Shown: positions 1-7,364 of the stretch, in pieces
How positions within the stretch are numbered: the stretch's first letter is position 1
How the letters are laid out: every line of letters starts with the position of its first letter
NCBI GenBank assembly: GCA_051876355.1
Contig: JBJEHU010000045.1
Span: forward strand, 1-31,958
Direction: 5' to 3'
Origin: Olsenella_L sp051876355
GTDB lineage: Bacteria; Actinomycetota; Coriobacteriia; Coriobacteriales; Atopobiaceae
Length of the DNA: 31,958 bases
Made by a program: the position numbers and the translations under genes
The notes under the pieces: generated by a model
What the model saw: only the letters and a program-made list of their open reading frames with translations
Databases searched by the model: none
Told to the model about the DNA's origin: nothing

Positions 1-264
1 CTGGACCTCCTCGGGTTTCGCTTATATATGTTTCCGGCTGAGATTGTTTTATACATATGAATTGAGAAAATTTTAGTCAGTAAGACTTAGATAGTTGGGA
101 GGAGAGATGGACTGAAAGCACTGCACTGGTTCATCTGAAGGCGGCATTCAGATTCAGGGTATAAAGACGATATGTCTGGACAGGGGCAGACGGATGCTGC
201 TTCCTTGTCCTGCCTGTGCATGCCAGGCCGGCTTCGTGCCCTGACCCTCGGGAGGTGCTTCTCT

Positions 265-381
265 ATGAGCGATGGCTCTTCGTCCTGTTGTAGAAAACGA
301 AATGACGCAGAAGCCGGATGCCTCACAATCGGGGAGCGGGGCATCGCCTTCCGGAGCGAGCGTGCAGAGGAAGGCTTCTGA
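265..381 (+). CDS. Candidate leader peptide upstream of mgtA
   Basis: This is a 38-codon frame starting ATG at 265, preceded by a good Shine-Dalgarno GGGAGG at 250-255 (nine-base spacing). The peptide begins MSDGSSSCCRKRND and has no recognisable domain. Its TGA stop (379-381) touches the 5' arm of the hairpin at 380-395, so a ribosome finishing this frame would sit on that stem, just ahead of the ATPase ribosome site at 414-419. That geometry resembles translated leaders that control Mg2+ transporter genes in enterobacteria, but the peptide sequence shows no relation to those. It could equally be a chance frame; only the ribosome site and the stop position support it. Confidence 0.3.
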   Translation: MSDGSSSCCRKRNDAEAGCLTIGERGIAFRSERAEEGF

Positions 382-395
382 GGGCTCAGGCCCTC
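380..395 (+). promoter_or_regulatory. Hairpin just before the mgtA start
   Basis: GAGGGC (380-385) pairs perfectly with GCCCTC (390-395) around a TCAG loop. It lies 31 bases before the chosen ATG and overlaps the stop codon of the small upstream frame. No T-run follows, so it is not an intrinsic terminator. A role in controlling access to the downstream ribosome site is possible. Confidence 0.4.
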
Positions 396-426
396 CGGCA
401 GGTCCCCGGGAATGGGGGATCGGTCC

Positions 427-3159
427 ATGTACAGCGCAAAAGATCTCTTCCATCCTGATAAGAAGAAGCAGGCAAAGAAGGCGTCGGGCTATGCCGCTGC
501 CTCGGCGAGGCGCATCGCATCGCTCTCGAGCGAAGAGCTCTTCGAGGAATTCAATGTGCGGCCGGGCGGCCTCACGCCTGATGAAGTAGAGCTCGCACGT
601 GCAGCCTATGGGGCAAACGTGCTTGCGCAGCGCCGCCGCGATCCGGCATGGCTGCGCTTCCTCAAGGCATTCGCAGACCCGTTCACCGGCGTGCTGGCGC
701 TCTTGGCTGTCGTGACATTCGTGAGCGATGTGCTCTTCGCGGCCCCGGAAGACCGGAATCCGCTCTCCCTCCTCATCATCTTCGCGATGATCCTCGTCTC
801 CGGCATCCTGCGCTTCGTGCAGGAAGGCAAGAGCGGAGACGCGGCAGAGGCGCTTGCAAGCTCGATCGAGACGATGGCAACGGTGGAGAGGGCAGACGAG
901 GGTGCAATCTCCGTGCCGCTCTCCGAGGTCGTTGCAGGGGATATCGTGCATCTCATGGCAGGAGACATCGTGCCGGCAGACTGCTGCCTCATCTCCTCCC
1001 GCGACCTCTTTGTCGGCATGTCCTCGCTCACCGGCGAGAGCCTGCCGGTCGAGCGCGTCTGTGGCCCCATCAAGGCAGCAGACGATGTGCCGGTGACCGA
1101 TCTTGCCGATCTTGTCTTCATGGGCTCCTCGGTCGTCTCTGGCTCGGGCAAGGCCATCGTCTTTGCGACGGGGCCGCATACCCTGATCGGGTCCATGGCA
1201 GAAAAGCTCGATGACAGGAAGAGGAAGACGGCCTACGACGAGGGCATCGCGCAGACAAGCAGCCTGCTTCTGCGCTTCATGGTCGTGATGGCTCCGCTCG
1301 TCTTCGCTATCTCCGGAATCACGAAGGGCGACTGGCTCCAGGCGCTGCTGTTCGCGCTGTCGGTCGCCGTGGGCCTCACGCCCGAGATGCTGCCGATGAT
1401 TGTCACGACCTGCTTGGCAAAGGGTGCACGCGACCTTGCGAAGCATGAGGTCATCGTGAAGCGCCTCGATGCGGTGCAGACCTTAGGTGCGGTCGATGTG
1501 CTCTGCACAGACAAGACCGGCACGCTCACCGAGGACCACGTGATCCTCGAGCGCCATCTCGATCTTTCCGGCAAGGAGGATGCACGGGTTCTGGGCTTTG
1601 CCTATCTCAATAGCTTCTTCGGCACCGGCGTCAGGAACCTTATGGATTCTGCCATCATCGAGCGTGCCGTCCTGGAGACGAAGCGCACAAACGACTTCGA
1701 CGCAGACAAGCTTGCCGGCACATGGCAGCATGTGGACGAGATTCCGTTCGATTTCGTGCGCAGGCGCGTGAGCGTCGTCGTCGGCCGTGCGGATGGCACG
1801 CTGCTCATGGTATCGAAGGGAGCGGTCGAGGAGGTGCTCTCGACCTGCACGTCGGCAGAGATCGACGGCGAGGAGCGTCCGCTCGCAGACGACGTGAGGA
1901 GCCTTATCGGAAAGAAGGTAAGAGATCTCGGCCGCCGCGGGATGCGCGTGCTTGCGGTTGCCGTGAAGGACTGCACGGGGCATGAGGGGGCATTCGTCCC
2001 GGAGGACGAGGCGGGCATGAAGCTTGTCGGCCACCTTGCCTTCCTCGATCCTCCGAAGGTGAGTGCCGCCTCGGCAATAGAGGCGCTCTCGTCACATGGT
2101 GTCGCAACGAAGGTGCTCACGGGCGATGCGGCAGGCGTTGCCGTGACTGTCGCCGAGACCATCGGCATCCCCGCTGCCCATGTGCTCGAGGGGGCGGAGA
2201 TCTCGCAGCTTTCGGACAAGGAACTCGAGGAGAGGGCAGAGCAGACGACGATCTTCGCGAAGCTGACGCCTGACCAGAAGGTGCGCGTCGTCTCGGCTTT
2301 GAGGAGATGCGGCCATGTGGTCGCCTTCATGGGCGACGGCGTGAACGATGCTGGCGCCATGCGGGCAAGCGACTGCGGCATCTCGGTCGACACGGCAGCC
2401 GACGTCTCGAAAGAGGCAGCTGACATCATCCTCACGAAGAAGGATCTCGGCGTCCTCGAAGAGGGCATCGTGAGCGGACGCGTGACGTCGTGCAACATGA
2501 ACAAGTACGTGAAGATGACGGCGAGCTCGAACTTCGGCAACATCTTCTCCGTGCTCGTGGCAAGCATCTGCCTGCCATTCCTGCCTATGACCGCCGTGCA
2601 GCTGCTGCTTCTGAACTTCATCTACGACTGCGCCTGCACAGCTGTGCCCTGGGACCGTGTGGACGAAGAGGCGCTCTCCCGCCCGATCTCATGGCAGGCT
2701 GGCGCAATCTCCGGCTTCATGCGCCTGTTCGGTCCTGTGAGCTCTGCCTTCGATATCCTGACCTTCGCGGTGCTCTACTTCTGGATCTGCCCTGCTGTGG
2801 CCGGAGGGTCCTGGGAGCTGCTTGCCGGCAATGCTTCTGCCCAGGCGCTCTTTGCGGCTACATTCCAGGCAGCGTGGTTTGCCGAGTCCATGCTCACGCA
2901 GGTGCTCTTCGTCCATCTTGTGAGGACGGAGAAGAGGCCGTTTATCGATTCGCATGCCGATGTGCGCCTCACGGTTCTGGGGGCAGGGGCAGCCGTGCTC
3001 TCTCTCGTGATTCCCGGTTCTGTCATCGGCGCCTCTCTCGGCTTTGCGGCACTTCCCGGAGCATTCCTGGCCCTGCTGCCATGGATCGTTGCCGGCTATG
3101 CCGCCTGCGTGCTGCTGCAGCGCAGACGCTATATCGCCCGCTTCGGAAGGCTTCTCTGA
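427..3159 (+). CDS. mgtA: Magnesium-translocating P-type ATPase (MgtA/MgtB family)
   Basis: This is a P-type ATPase of the type IIIB Mg2+ importer family, an inner-membrane pump of about 910 residues, full length for the family. The dephosphorylation motif TGES is at about 202-205, the phosphorylated aspartate is D362 in DKTGTLTED, and the hinge motif GDGVND is at about 636-641. The PEMLPMIV stretch before the P domain and the NMNKYVKMTASSNFGN segment afterwards are typical of MgtA/MgtB. Transmembrane pairs are visible near residues 75-125, 290-340, and in a C-terminal cluster after 700. I chose ATG 427 because GGGGGA at 414-419 is well spaced for it; ATG 412 in the same frame has no proper ribosome site. 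It is a single gene closed by a hairpin at 3165-3190. In this family the pump is normally induced by low Mg2+, which fits the long leader. Confidence 0.93.
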   Translation: MYSAKDLFHPDKKKQAKKASGYAAASARRIASLSSEELFEEFNVRPGGLTPDEVELARAAYGANVLAQRRRDPAWLRFLKAFADPFTGVLALLAVVTFVSDVLFAAPEDRNPLSLLIIFAMILVSGILRFVQEGKSGDAAEALASSIETMATVERADEGAISVPLSEVVAGDIVHLMAGDIVPADCCLISSRDLFVGMSSLTGESLPVERVCGPIKAADDVPVTDLADLVFMGSSVVSGSGKAIVFATGPHTLIGSMAEKLDDRKRKTAYDEGIAQTSSLLLRFMVVMAPLVFAISGITKGDWLQALLFALSVAVGLTPEMLPMIVTTCLAKGARDLAKHEVIVKRLDAVQTLGAVDVLCTDKTGTLTEDHVILERHLDLSGKEDARVLGFAYLNSFFGTGVRNLMDSAIIERAVLETKRTNDFDADKLAGTWQHVDEIPFDFVRRRVSVVVGRADGTLLMVSKGAVEEVLSTCTSAEIDGEERPLADDVRSLIGKKVRDLGRRGMRVLAVAVKDCTGHEGAFVPEDEAGMKLVGHLAFLDPPKVSAASAIEALSSHGVATKVLTGDAAGVAVTVAETIGIPAAHVLEGAEISQLSDKELEERAEQTTIFAKLTPDQKVRVVSALRRCGHVVAFMGDGVNDAGAMRASDCGISVDTAADVSKEAADIILTKKDLGVLEEGIVSGRVTSCNMNKYVKMTASSNFGNIFSVLVASICLPFLPMTAVQLLLLNFIYDCACTAVPWDRVDEEALSRPISWQAGAISGFMRLFGPVSSAFDILTFAVLYFWICPAVAGGSWELLAGNASAQALFAATFQAAWFAESMLTQVLFVHLVRTEKRPFIDSHADVRLTVLGAGAAVLSLVIPGSVIGASLGFAALPGAFLALLPWIVAGYAACVLLQRRRYIARFGRLL

Positions 3160-3164
3160 TGGAG

Positions 3165-3190
3165 TGCGCCCCGGTCTGTGCCGGGGCGCA
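3165..3190. terminator. Hairpin between convergent mgtA and trmL
   Basis: TGCGCCCCGG (3165-3174) and CCGGGGCGCA (3181-3190) form a perfect 10-bp stem with a six-base loop. It sits between the mgtA stop and the trmL stop of the converging gene, so it could end transcription from both sides. There is no long T-run on either strand. Confidence 0.65.
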
Positions 3191-3193
3191 GCC

Positions 3194-3814
3194 TTAGCTG
3201 AGCCCGGGATAGCCGCACTGGCGGAGCGCTTCGAAGAGCACGATTGCGGCAGCATTCGAAAGGTTGAGCGAAGTAACGACAGAGGCTCTCGGATCGACGA
3301 AGTTGCCGCAGGCGTCGCGCTCGAGCTCGGGATGGAGCACATCGAAGCTTCTGTGCCACGTGTCGGCATTCGAAAGGGCCGCATCGGTCTTCATTGGGAT
3401 GCGCTCTGCGAGGGACGGATGTGCCTCGATAAGAGTGCGCGAAAGCCCTGCGCTCTCCTTCCCGAAGACGAGATAGTCGCCGTCGTGGTAGATGCTTTCG
3501 CCGATGCTGCGCCTGCCTGCCTTCGTGAGCAGGTGCACCGTGAGGGCAGATGCCGGCTCTGCGTGCTCAGCCGTGTTCGCGGCAAGGGATGTGCGTACGG
3601 CGGGGTTTGCCTCGATGAAGGCATCCCAGTCGGGGTAGGTCACGCAGTCGAGGCTCTGCCAGTAGGCAAGGCCCGCGCGCTTCAGGGCATGCGCATCGAG
3701 CGAGAAGCCCAAGGGACCGACGAGATGGAGGCGTGCTCCTGCAAGGACGCACGTGCGTCCTATGTTTCCGGTATTGGCAGGAATCTCGGGCTCGACGAGC
3801 ACGACATTGAACAC
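3194..3814 (-). CDS. trmL: tRNA (cytidine/uridine(34)-2'-O)-methyltransferase, TrmL type (SPOUT/SpoU family)
   Basis: This SPOUT methyltransferase is predicted to methylate the ribose of the wobble base in tRNA(Leu) using S-adenosylmethionine. Motif 1 is plain near the start (PEIPANTGNIGRTC, residues 9-22), motif 2 is LVFGKESAGL, and motif 3 is SLNLSNAAAIVLFEALRQ near the C-terminus, where the knotted cofactor site forms. At 206 residues it is longer than the usual 150-170. The extra length appears to be an insert around residues 60-105 (after YPDWDAFIEANP), so the family call is firm but the exact target is less sure. The start is GTG at 3814, with AGAAGG upstream. It is divergent from yaaA and convergent with mgtA. 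Confidence 0.88.
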   Translation of the reverse strand: MFNVVLVEPEIPANTGNIGRTCVLAGARLHLVGPLGFSLDAHALKRAGLAYWQSLDCVTYPDWDAFIEANPAVRTSLAANTAEHAEPASALTVHLLTKAGRRSIGESIYHDGDYLVFGKESAGLSRTLIEAHPSLAERIPMKTDAALSNADTWHRSFDVLHPELERDACGNFVDPRASVVTSLNLSNAAAIVLFEALRQCGYPGLS

Positions 3815-3893
3815 GTTGCATCCCTTCTGAAGCAGCCTTGCGGGCTCTCAGTATAGACTGAAGGAGCAGCCTGTCCCACAGAAAGGGGTCCTC
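3815..3893. promoter_or_regulatory. Divergent promoter region trmL/yaaA
   Basis: These 79 bases must hold both promoters. On the minus strand TATACT (plus-strand 3850-3855) is a good -10, with TGGGAC (3873-3878) 17 bases upstream as a weak -35 for trmL. The same spot holds CTGTCCCA (3871-3878), which matches the core of the repeated boxes at 14418 and 14435. For yaaA I see only a ribosome site, GAAAGGGG at 3881-3888. Confidence 0.4.
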
Positions 3894-4661
3894 GTGCTCT
3901 TCCTCATATCTCCCGCGAAGCAGATGCAGGCAGATGATGGCCTTGCGATTCAGACCGCAGAGCCGCGCTTCCTTGCAGAGGCAGAAGAGCTTGCAGCGGC
4001 CCTGCGCGCTCTCGGAAAGGAAGGCGCCCAGAAGCTCTGGCGCACGAGCGCCGCGCTCACGGAGCGCGCGTGGGAGATCACGGAGCATCTGCCCGAAGAG
4101 CTTGCATGCGGTGTGCGTACCCCTTCCGTCATGGCATACATCGGAATCCAGTACCAGCATCTTGCCCCTTCTGTCATGACAGAGAGGGAGCTCTCCTGGC
4201 TCGACGAGCATCTGCGCATCCTCTCGGGGCTCTATGGGGTGGTGGCGCCGGCGGATGGAATCGTGCCGTACCGGCTCGAGATGGGCGCAAAGCTCGCTGT
4301 CGCCGGCGCGCACGACCTCTATGGCTTCTGGGGAGGAAAGATCGCGGCATCCCTTGCCCGGGAGCCAGGAGGGGAGCTCTTCGTGATGTGCGCCTCGCAC
4401 GAGTATGCGCGCGCCGTCCTTCCGCAGGTGCCGCGTGGCGTGCGGGTCCTTTCCTGCGAGTTTCTCGCGCCGCGCAGGCGCGATGGCAAGCTCTCAGAGG
4501 CAGCGCCCGAAGTCAAGGCAGCGAGAGGCTGCTTCGTGCGCTGGTGCGCAGAACAAGGCATAGAGGATGCATCGGAGCTTGTCCGCTTCGCCGAGCGCGG
4601 CTACCGCTTTGCGCCGGAGCTTTCGGATGAGGAGCATCTTGCCTTTGTCCGAAGCGCCTGA
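3894..4661 (+). CDS. yaaA: Peroxide stress protein YaaA (DUF328/UPF0246)
   Basis: A 255-residue cytosolic protein of the YaaA family, the usual length. The N-terminus MLFLISPAKQM is the family signature, and the segment around YIGIQYQHLAPSVM and LSGLYGVVAPADGIVPYRLEMG is also characteristic. In E. coli YaaA lowers free intracellular iron under peroxide stress and so protects DNA; it has a DNA-binding fold. The start is GTG 3894, with GAAAGGGG five bases upstream. It is transcribed alone, divergent from trmL and convergent with a small minus-strand gene. Together with dps further along, it gives the window a second iron/peroxide protection gene, although nothing ties the two transcriptionally. 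Confidence 0.9.
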   Translation: MLFLISPAKQMQADDGLAIQTAEPRFLAEAEELAAALRALGKEGAQKLWRTSAALTERAWEITEHLPEELACGVRTPSVMAYIGIQYQHLAPSVMTERELSWLDEHLRILSGLYGVVAPADGIVPYRLEMGAKLAVAGAHDLYGFWGGKIAASLAREPGGELFVMCASHEYARAVLPQVPRGVRVLSCEFLAPRRRDGKLSEAAPEVKAARGCFVRWCAEQGIEDASELVRFAERGYRFAPELSDEEHLAFVRSA

Positions 4662-4668
4662 GCCCCTC

Positions 4669-4866
4669 TCAGAAATCCGTATCCTCGTCGAGGTCCTGCC
4701 CGAGGACTGGATGGAAGCGGTCCGGACGCGAGGCCCAGCTCGGCTCGGGCGTGCCATCGAGCGCCGCATCTATCTCTTCGCGCGAAAGGCCATGGTCCTT
4801 GAATCCCTGTGCTTCGAAGGCCCGTGCGTGCTCTTTTGCGGTGCTATGGGATGTCTCTCTTCTCAT
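4669..4866 (-). CDS. Small hypothetical protein (65 aa)
   Basis: A short hydrophilic protein beginning MRRETSHSTAKEHAR, with an acidic C-terminus (GQDLDEDTDF) and no membrane segment. The middle part (AFEAQGFKDHGLSREEID) looks like a helix-turn-helix-sized helical pair but carries no motif I recognise. Two in-frame ATGs exist, at 4884 and 4866. I chose 4866 because GGAAAGGCGG lies just upstream, while 4884 has only a weak site. It follows the broken phosphatase gene on the same strand with a gap of about 40 bases, so the two probably share a transcript. It ends seven bases from the converging yaaA stop. Confidence 0.5.
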   Translation of the reverse strand: MRRETSHSTAKEHARAFEAQGFKDHGLSREEIDAALDGTPEPSWASRPDRFHPVLGQDLDEDTDF

Positions 4867-4904
4867 GGTTTTCCGCCTTTCCATCGGGCAGCCCAGCTGC
4901 AGCC

Positions 4905-5748
4905 TTACGGGATGTGGTAGTGCGGCTCGAGGTTCTCGTACGTGCAGAACGAGGAGAAGCCGAGCGAGCGTGCGAAGTCCTGTGCGACCCTGATATAGGC
5001 ACCGAGCTGGCCTTGGCGCACGCAGCCCGAGCCGAACGTCAGGATCGTGCCGCCGAGGTCGCGGTAGAGCGTCAGGATGTCCGTGGAAGGCATGAGCGCA
5101 TCTGCGCCGAAGCGCAAAGGCGACGTGTTGATCTCGAGACCGTGGCCGCCCTCGATCGTCTTCTCGAGGATGGCAGCCACGATATCCTCTGTGCTCTCGA
5201 ACGGAAGCGGAGCTTCTCCTGAGTGGTCGTGACGGCGGATGAGATCGAGGTGCGCAAGCACGGACCAGGAGTCGAAGCGCTCTATGCAGCGAAGGACCGC
5301 CTCATAGTAGCCGCGCGTGAACTCGAGCTGGGTCTTGCCTTCCTGGTAGTCATTCGTCCAGAACTCGAGGTTGCCGATTGCATGCACGGAGAGAAGGACC
5401 ATATCGAGCTGGCTCTGCCATGTGGCAAAGAGCTTCTCATAGGCAGGGACCGTCTCCTGCTGGATGCCGAACTCGAGGCCCCGTCCGACCCCAGAGCGTC
5501 TTGCCATACCGCTCGCGCATCTCTTCGAGCTCCGCGAAGTAGGCGGGATAGGCGCAGTTCGTGAGCGGCCGGCCATTCTCGAAGCGGGCGTGCTCGGGAT
5601 GGTCCCAGTCGGGCTTCAGGCCGTAGTCGACCCGTTCCGTGAAGCATATGCCATCGAGGTTGAGCCTCACTGCATCGATCGTGGCCTGTTCCATCGGATA
5701 GTCGGACTCGGGAGAGTAGCTGGAGTGCACATGGCAGTCTTGGAGCAT
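4905..5748 (-). pseudogene. PHP-domain histidinol-phosphatase-like gene with a frameshift
   Basis: Two overlapping frames together encode one PHP-domain protein of about 280 residues, related to histidinol phosphatase (HisJ/HisK). The first frame starts at ATG 5748 (ribosome site AAGGG) with MLQDCHVHSSYSPESDYPM, including the metal-binding HxH (H6, H8). It runs to about MRERYGKTLW; the second resumes at VGRGLEFGIQ. The switch falls at a run of four G on the minus strand (plus 5489-5492), where removing one base restores the frame. The late PHP motif normally read as SDAH is here SGCV (GSGCVRQGQLG), so two expected metal ligands are missing. The remainder (LAHLDLIRRHD, ARSLGFSSFCTYE) is well kept. 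It may be a recent pseudogene, a sequencing error in a divergent family member, or, least likely, a +1 programmed shift. Confidence 0.72.
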
Positions 5749-5955
5749 GGACGTGCCCTTTCAGATAGGGGAGCCTGCTGTCCCATCATCATGCAGACAT
5801 GCTGCTGCCATTCTGATAATTCTCTGAAGGGAACTGCAGATTCCGTGAAGCGCCTGTAGAGAGACGCTGGAAAGTGGCTGCAGTATTTCTGGACCCATGA
5901 GACGAGACACAGAATGGGGTACGACCTCAATCCAGTCATTGGACAAGGAGGATGC
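5749..5955. promoter_or_regulatory. Intergenic region between the PHP gene and the DUF4230 gene
   Basis: About 200 bases without a gene. It must contain divergent promoters. A possible -10, GATAAT, is at 5815-5820 for the plus strand without a clear -35. CTGTCCCATCA at 5778-5788 differs by one base from the repeated box at 14418 and 14435. ACTGCAG (5833-5839) and CTGCAGT (5878-5884) form a wide inverted repeat. AAGGAGG (5945-5951) is the ribosome site of the next gene. Confidence 0.35.
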
Positions 5956-6642
5956 ATGCATCTTTTCAGGAAAGACCGGAATGGCACCGAGACGGCTGCC
6001 AGGAAGGGGTGGTGCCCGCTTGCCTTCGCGGCGCTTGCCGGTGCCGCCATCGCCTTCGTGCTCGTGGCAGCGCTCTCCCATATGCAGATGACCCAGCCCT
6101 CGTCGGTCGCCTCGACGACGATCAAGAATTCGCTTTCGGACATCTCCGAGCTCTCGACCGCGGAGTACAGCTTCGCGAATGTCGGCAAATACACCGAAGA
6201 CGACCTCAAGGTCCTCGGCATCTCGATTCCGTTCACGGGCAGCTCGTTCGTCGCCACCTACGAAGGCACCGTGAAGGCTGGCATCTCGGATATCGAGGCG
6301 GCAGATGTGTCGGTCGATGACAGCACGAAGACCGTGACCGTGACGCTTCCCGACGTCGAGATTCTGAGCTGCACCATCGACCCCACGACAATCGAGGCCT
6401 ACGACCAGACATTCAACCCAATCAACCAGATCCAGGTCTCGGATGTCTCGAGCTTCCTCTCGTCCGAAGAGGACAAGGAGACGGAGGAGGCTCAGACGAA
6501 CGGCACGCTCGACAAGGCACGCACGCATGCAGAAGTGCTCGTGAAGTCGGTTGTCTCGTCCATCCTTTCAGGCACGAGCCGCGATGGCTACACGGTCAAG
6601 GTCGTCTGGACCTCTGCCGAGACGTCTGCAGACGCATCCTAG
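5956..6642 (+). CDS. DUF4230 domain membrane-anchored protein
   Basis: This is a 228-residue protein. A short basic N-terminus is followed by one membrane helix (about residues 17-40, PLAFAALAGAAIAFVLVAAL) and an extracytoplasmic domain of the DUF4230 type. Family hallmarks are the opening region (TTIKNSLSDISELSTAEYSFANVGKY) and the conserved beta segment (VATYEGTVKAGIS...VTVTLPDVEILSCTID). No enzyme activity is known for DUF4230. An acidic stretch (SSEEDKETEEAQT) precedes the C-terminal helix. I chose ATG 5956 because AAGGAGG (5945-5951) precedes it; the in-frame ATG at 5914 has no ribosome site. The gene lies 19 bases ahead of thpR and probably shares its transcript. Confidence 0.8.
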   Translation: MHLFRKDRNGTETAARKGWCPLAFAALAGAAIAFVLVAALSHMQMTQPSSVASTTIKNSLSDISELSTAEYSFANVGKYTEDDLKVLGISIPFTGSSFVATYEGTVKAGISDIEAADVSVDDSTKTVTVTLPDVEILSCTIDPTTIEAYDQTFNPINQIQVSDVSSFLSSEEDKETEEAQTNGTLDKARTHAEVLVKSVVSSILSGTSRDGYTVKVVWTSAETSADAS

Positions 6643-6661
6643 CGGGATGGGGAGAGACAAG

Positions 6662-7246
6662 ATGGATGAGGCAAGAGAGGAACCGCGCCGTCTCTTCATG
6701 GCGCTGCTTTTCAGCGAGGAGGAGCGGGAAGAGCTCGAGGCGCTTGCCGTCGCAGCATCTGGGCGGATGCGGCGTGGCACGCCGGCACGCGCCGAGAACC
6801 TCCATCTGACGCTTGCCTTCCTCGGCATGTGCGATGCCGCCACAGAGGCAAGGGCCCGTACGGCACTTGCTGCCGCCGCGCAGGCATCCGCTCCTGTCGA
6901 CGAGACGCTCGGAGAGCTCGGCCATTTCGACCACCGGCGCTCCTCGGTGATCTGGCGTGGGGTCGAGGAGGAATCCGGCCTCCGGGCGCTCCAGGCCAAC
7001 GTCGCAGAGGAGCTCAGGCAGCAGAGCGTGCCCTTCGACGAGAAACCGTTCGTGCCGCACGTGACGCTTGTGCGCGGAGCGGCGCCGAAGGCAGGAGATG
7101 CGCTCGACGAGGTGCTTCTGGACCTTTCCCGGAAGAGCAGGGCACTTCCGGTCCATCATGCAGAAGCTGCGCTCATGTGGAGCCATCATCCGGAAGGCGG
7201 GCATCTGATCTATACGCCGCTTGCCCGCTTCCCTCTGCTTGCGTAG
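6662..7246 (+). CDS. thpR: RNA 2',3'-cyclic phosphodiesterase (ThpR/LigT family)
   Basis: A 194-residue 2H phosphoesterase, the usual length. It carries both catalytic HxTx motifs: HLTL at residues 48-51 within NLHLTLAFLG, and HVTL at 133-136 within KPFVPHVTLVRG. Family members open 2',3'-cyclic phosphates on RNA ends and were first described as 2'-5' RNA ligases. The N-terminal RRLFMALLFSEEEREEL stretch matches the first strand and helix of the fold. I chose ATG 6662, with GGGGAGAG at 6648-6655; an earlier in-frame ATG at 6647 lies inside that site. It follows the DUF4230 gene by 19 bases. Confidence 0.9.
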   Translation: MDEAREEPRRLFMALLFSEEEREELEALAVAASGRMRRGTPARAENLHLTLAFLGMCDAATEARARTALAAAAQASAPVDETLGELGHFDHRRSSVIWRGVEEESGLRALQANVAEELRQQSVPFDEKPFVPHVTLVRGAAPKAGDALDEVLLDLSRKSRALPVHHAEAALMWSHHPEGGHLIYTPLARFPLLA

Positions 7247-7364
7247 GTTTTCTGGACGCAGGCTCTCATCCTGAGCAAGGGTCTAGGATATGAGGGGCGC
7301 GGTGCCCTCTCATGTCTGCGCCGCAGTCTGTCTTCCTGGCAGACGGAACGAGGAGGAATGACTC

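Larger units (their letters stand above)
1..426 (+). promoter_or_regulatory. Long structured 5' leader of the Mg2+ ATPase gene
   Basis: There is no convincing long gene here. Positions 1-110 are clearly more AT-rich than the rest of the window. A possible -10 element TATAAA lies at 160-165 inside GGGTATAAAGAC (157-168), with no good -35. Downstream the RNA could fold strongly. One imperfect 12-bp stem pairs 178-189 with 197-210 (two-base bulge). A short stem pairs 212-216 with 224-228. A perfect 6-bp hairpin lies at 380-395. A small reading frame with its own ribosome site lies at 265-381. Long leaders that sense Mg2+ are known for mgtA-type genes (M-box riboswitch, leader peptides), but I could not match this one to the M-box consensus. 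The regulatory role is inference. Confidence 0.4.

Noticed and set aside
97..115. Start-stop mini-frame ATG-GAC-TGA with a GGGAGGAG upstream
   Set aside because: Spacing between the ribosome site and ATG is only two bases and a two-codon frame cannot be supported.
1..426. M-box (ykoK) Mg2+ riboswitch
   Set aside because: The leader has stems but I could not find the conserved core segments such as GTTAGGTGAGGCTCC; a covariance-model search would decide.
154..1446. Long minus-strand open frame opposite mgtA (430 codons)
   Set aside because: It is antisense to a clear P-type ATPase, rich in His/Arg/Cys as expected of a shadow frame in high-GC DNA, and has no ribosome site. The same applies to the long antisense frames opposite trpB2, the M20/MFS genes, the dehydratases and the EamA gene.
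4657..4671. CTGAG/CTCAG hairpin between yaaA and the small minus-strand gene
   Set aside because: Only five base pairs and it overlaps both stop regions; not enough to call a terminator.
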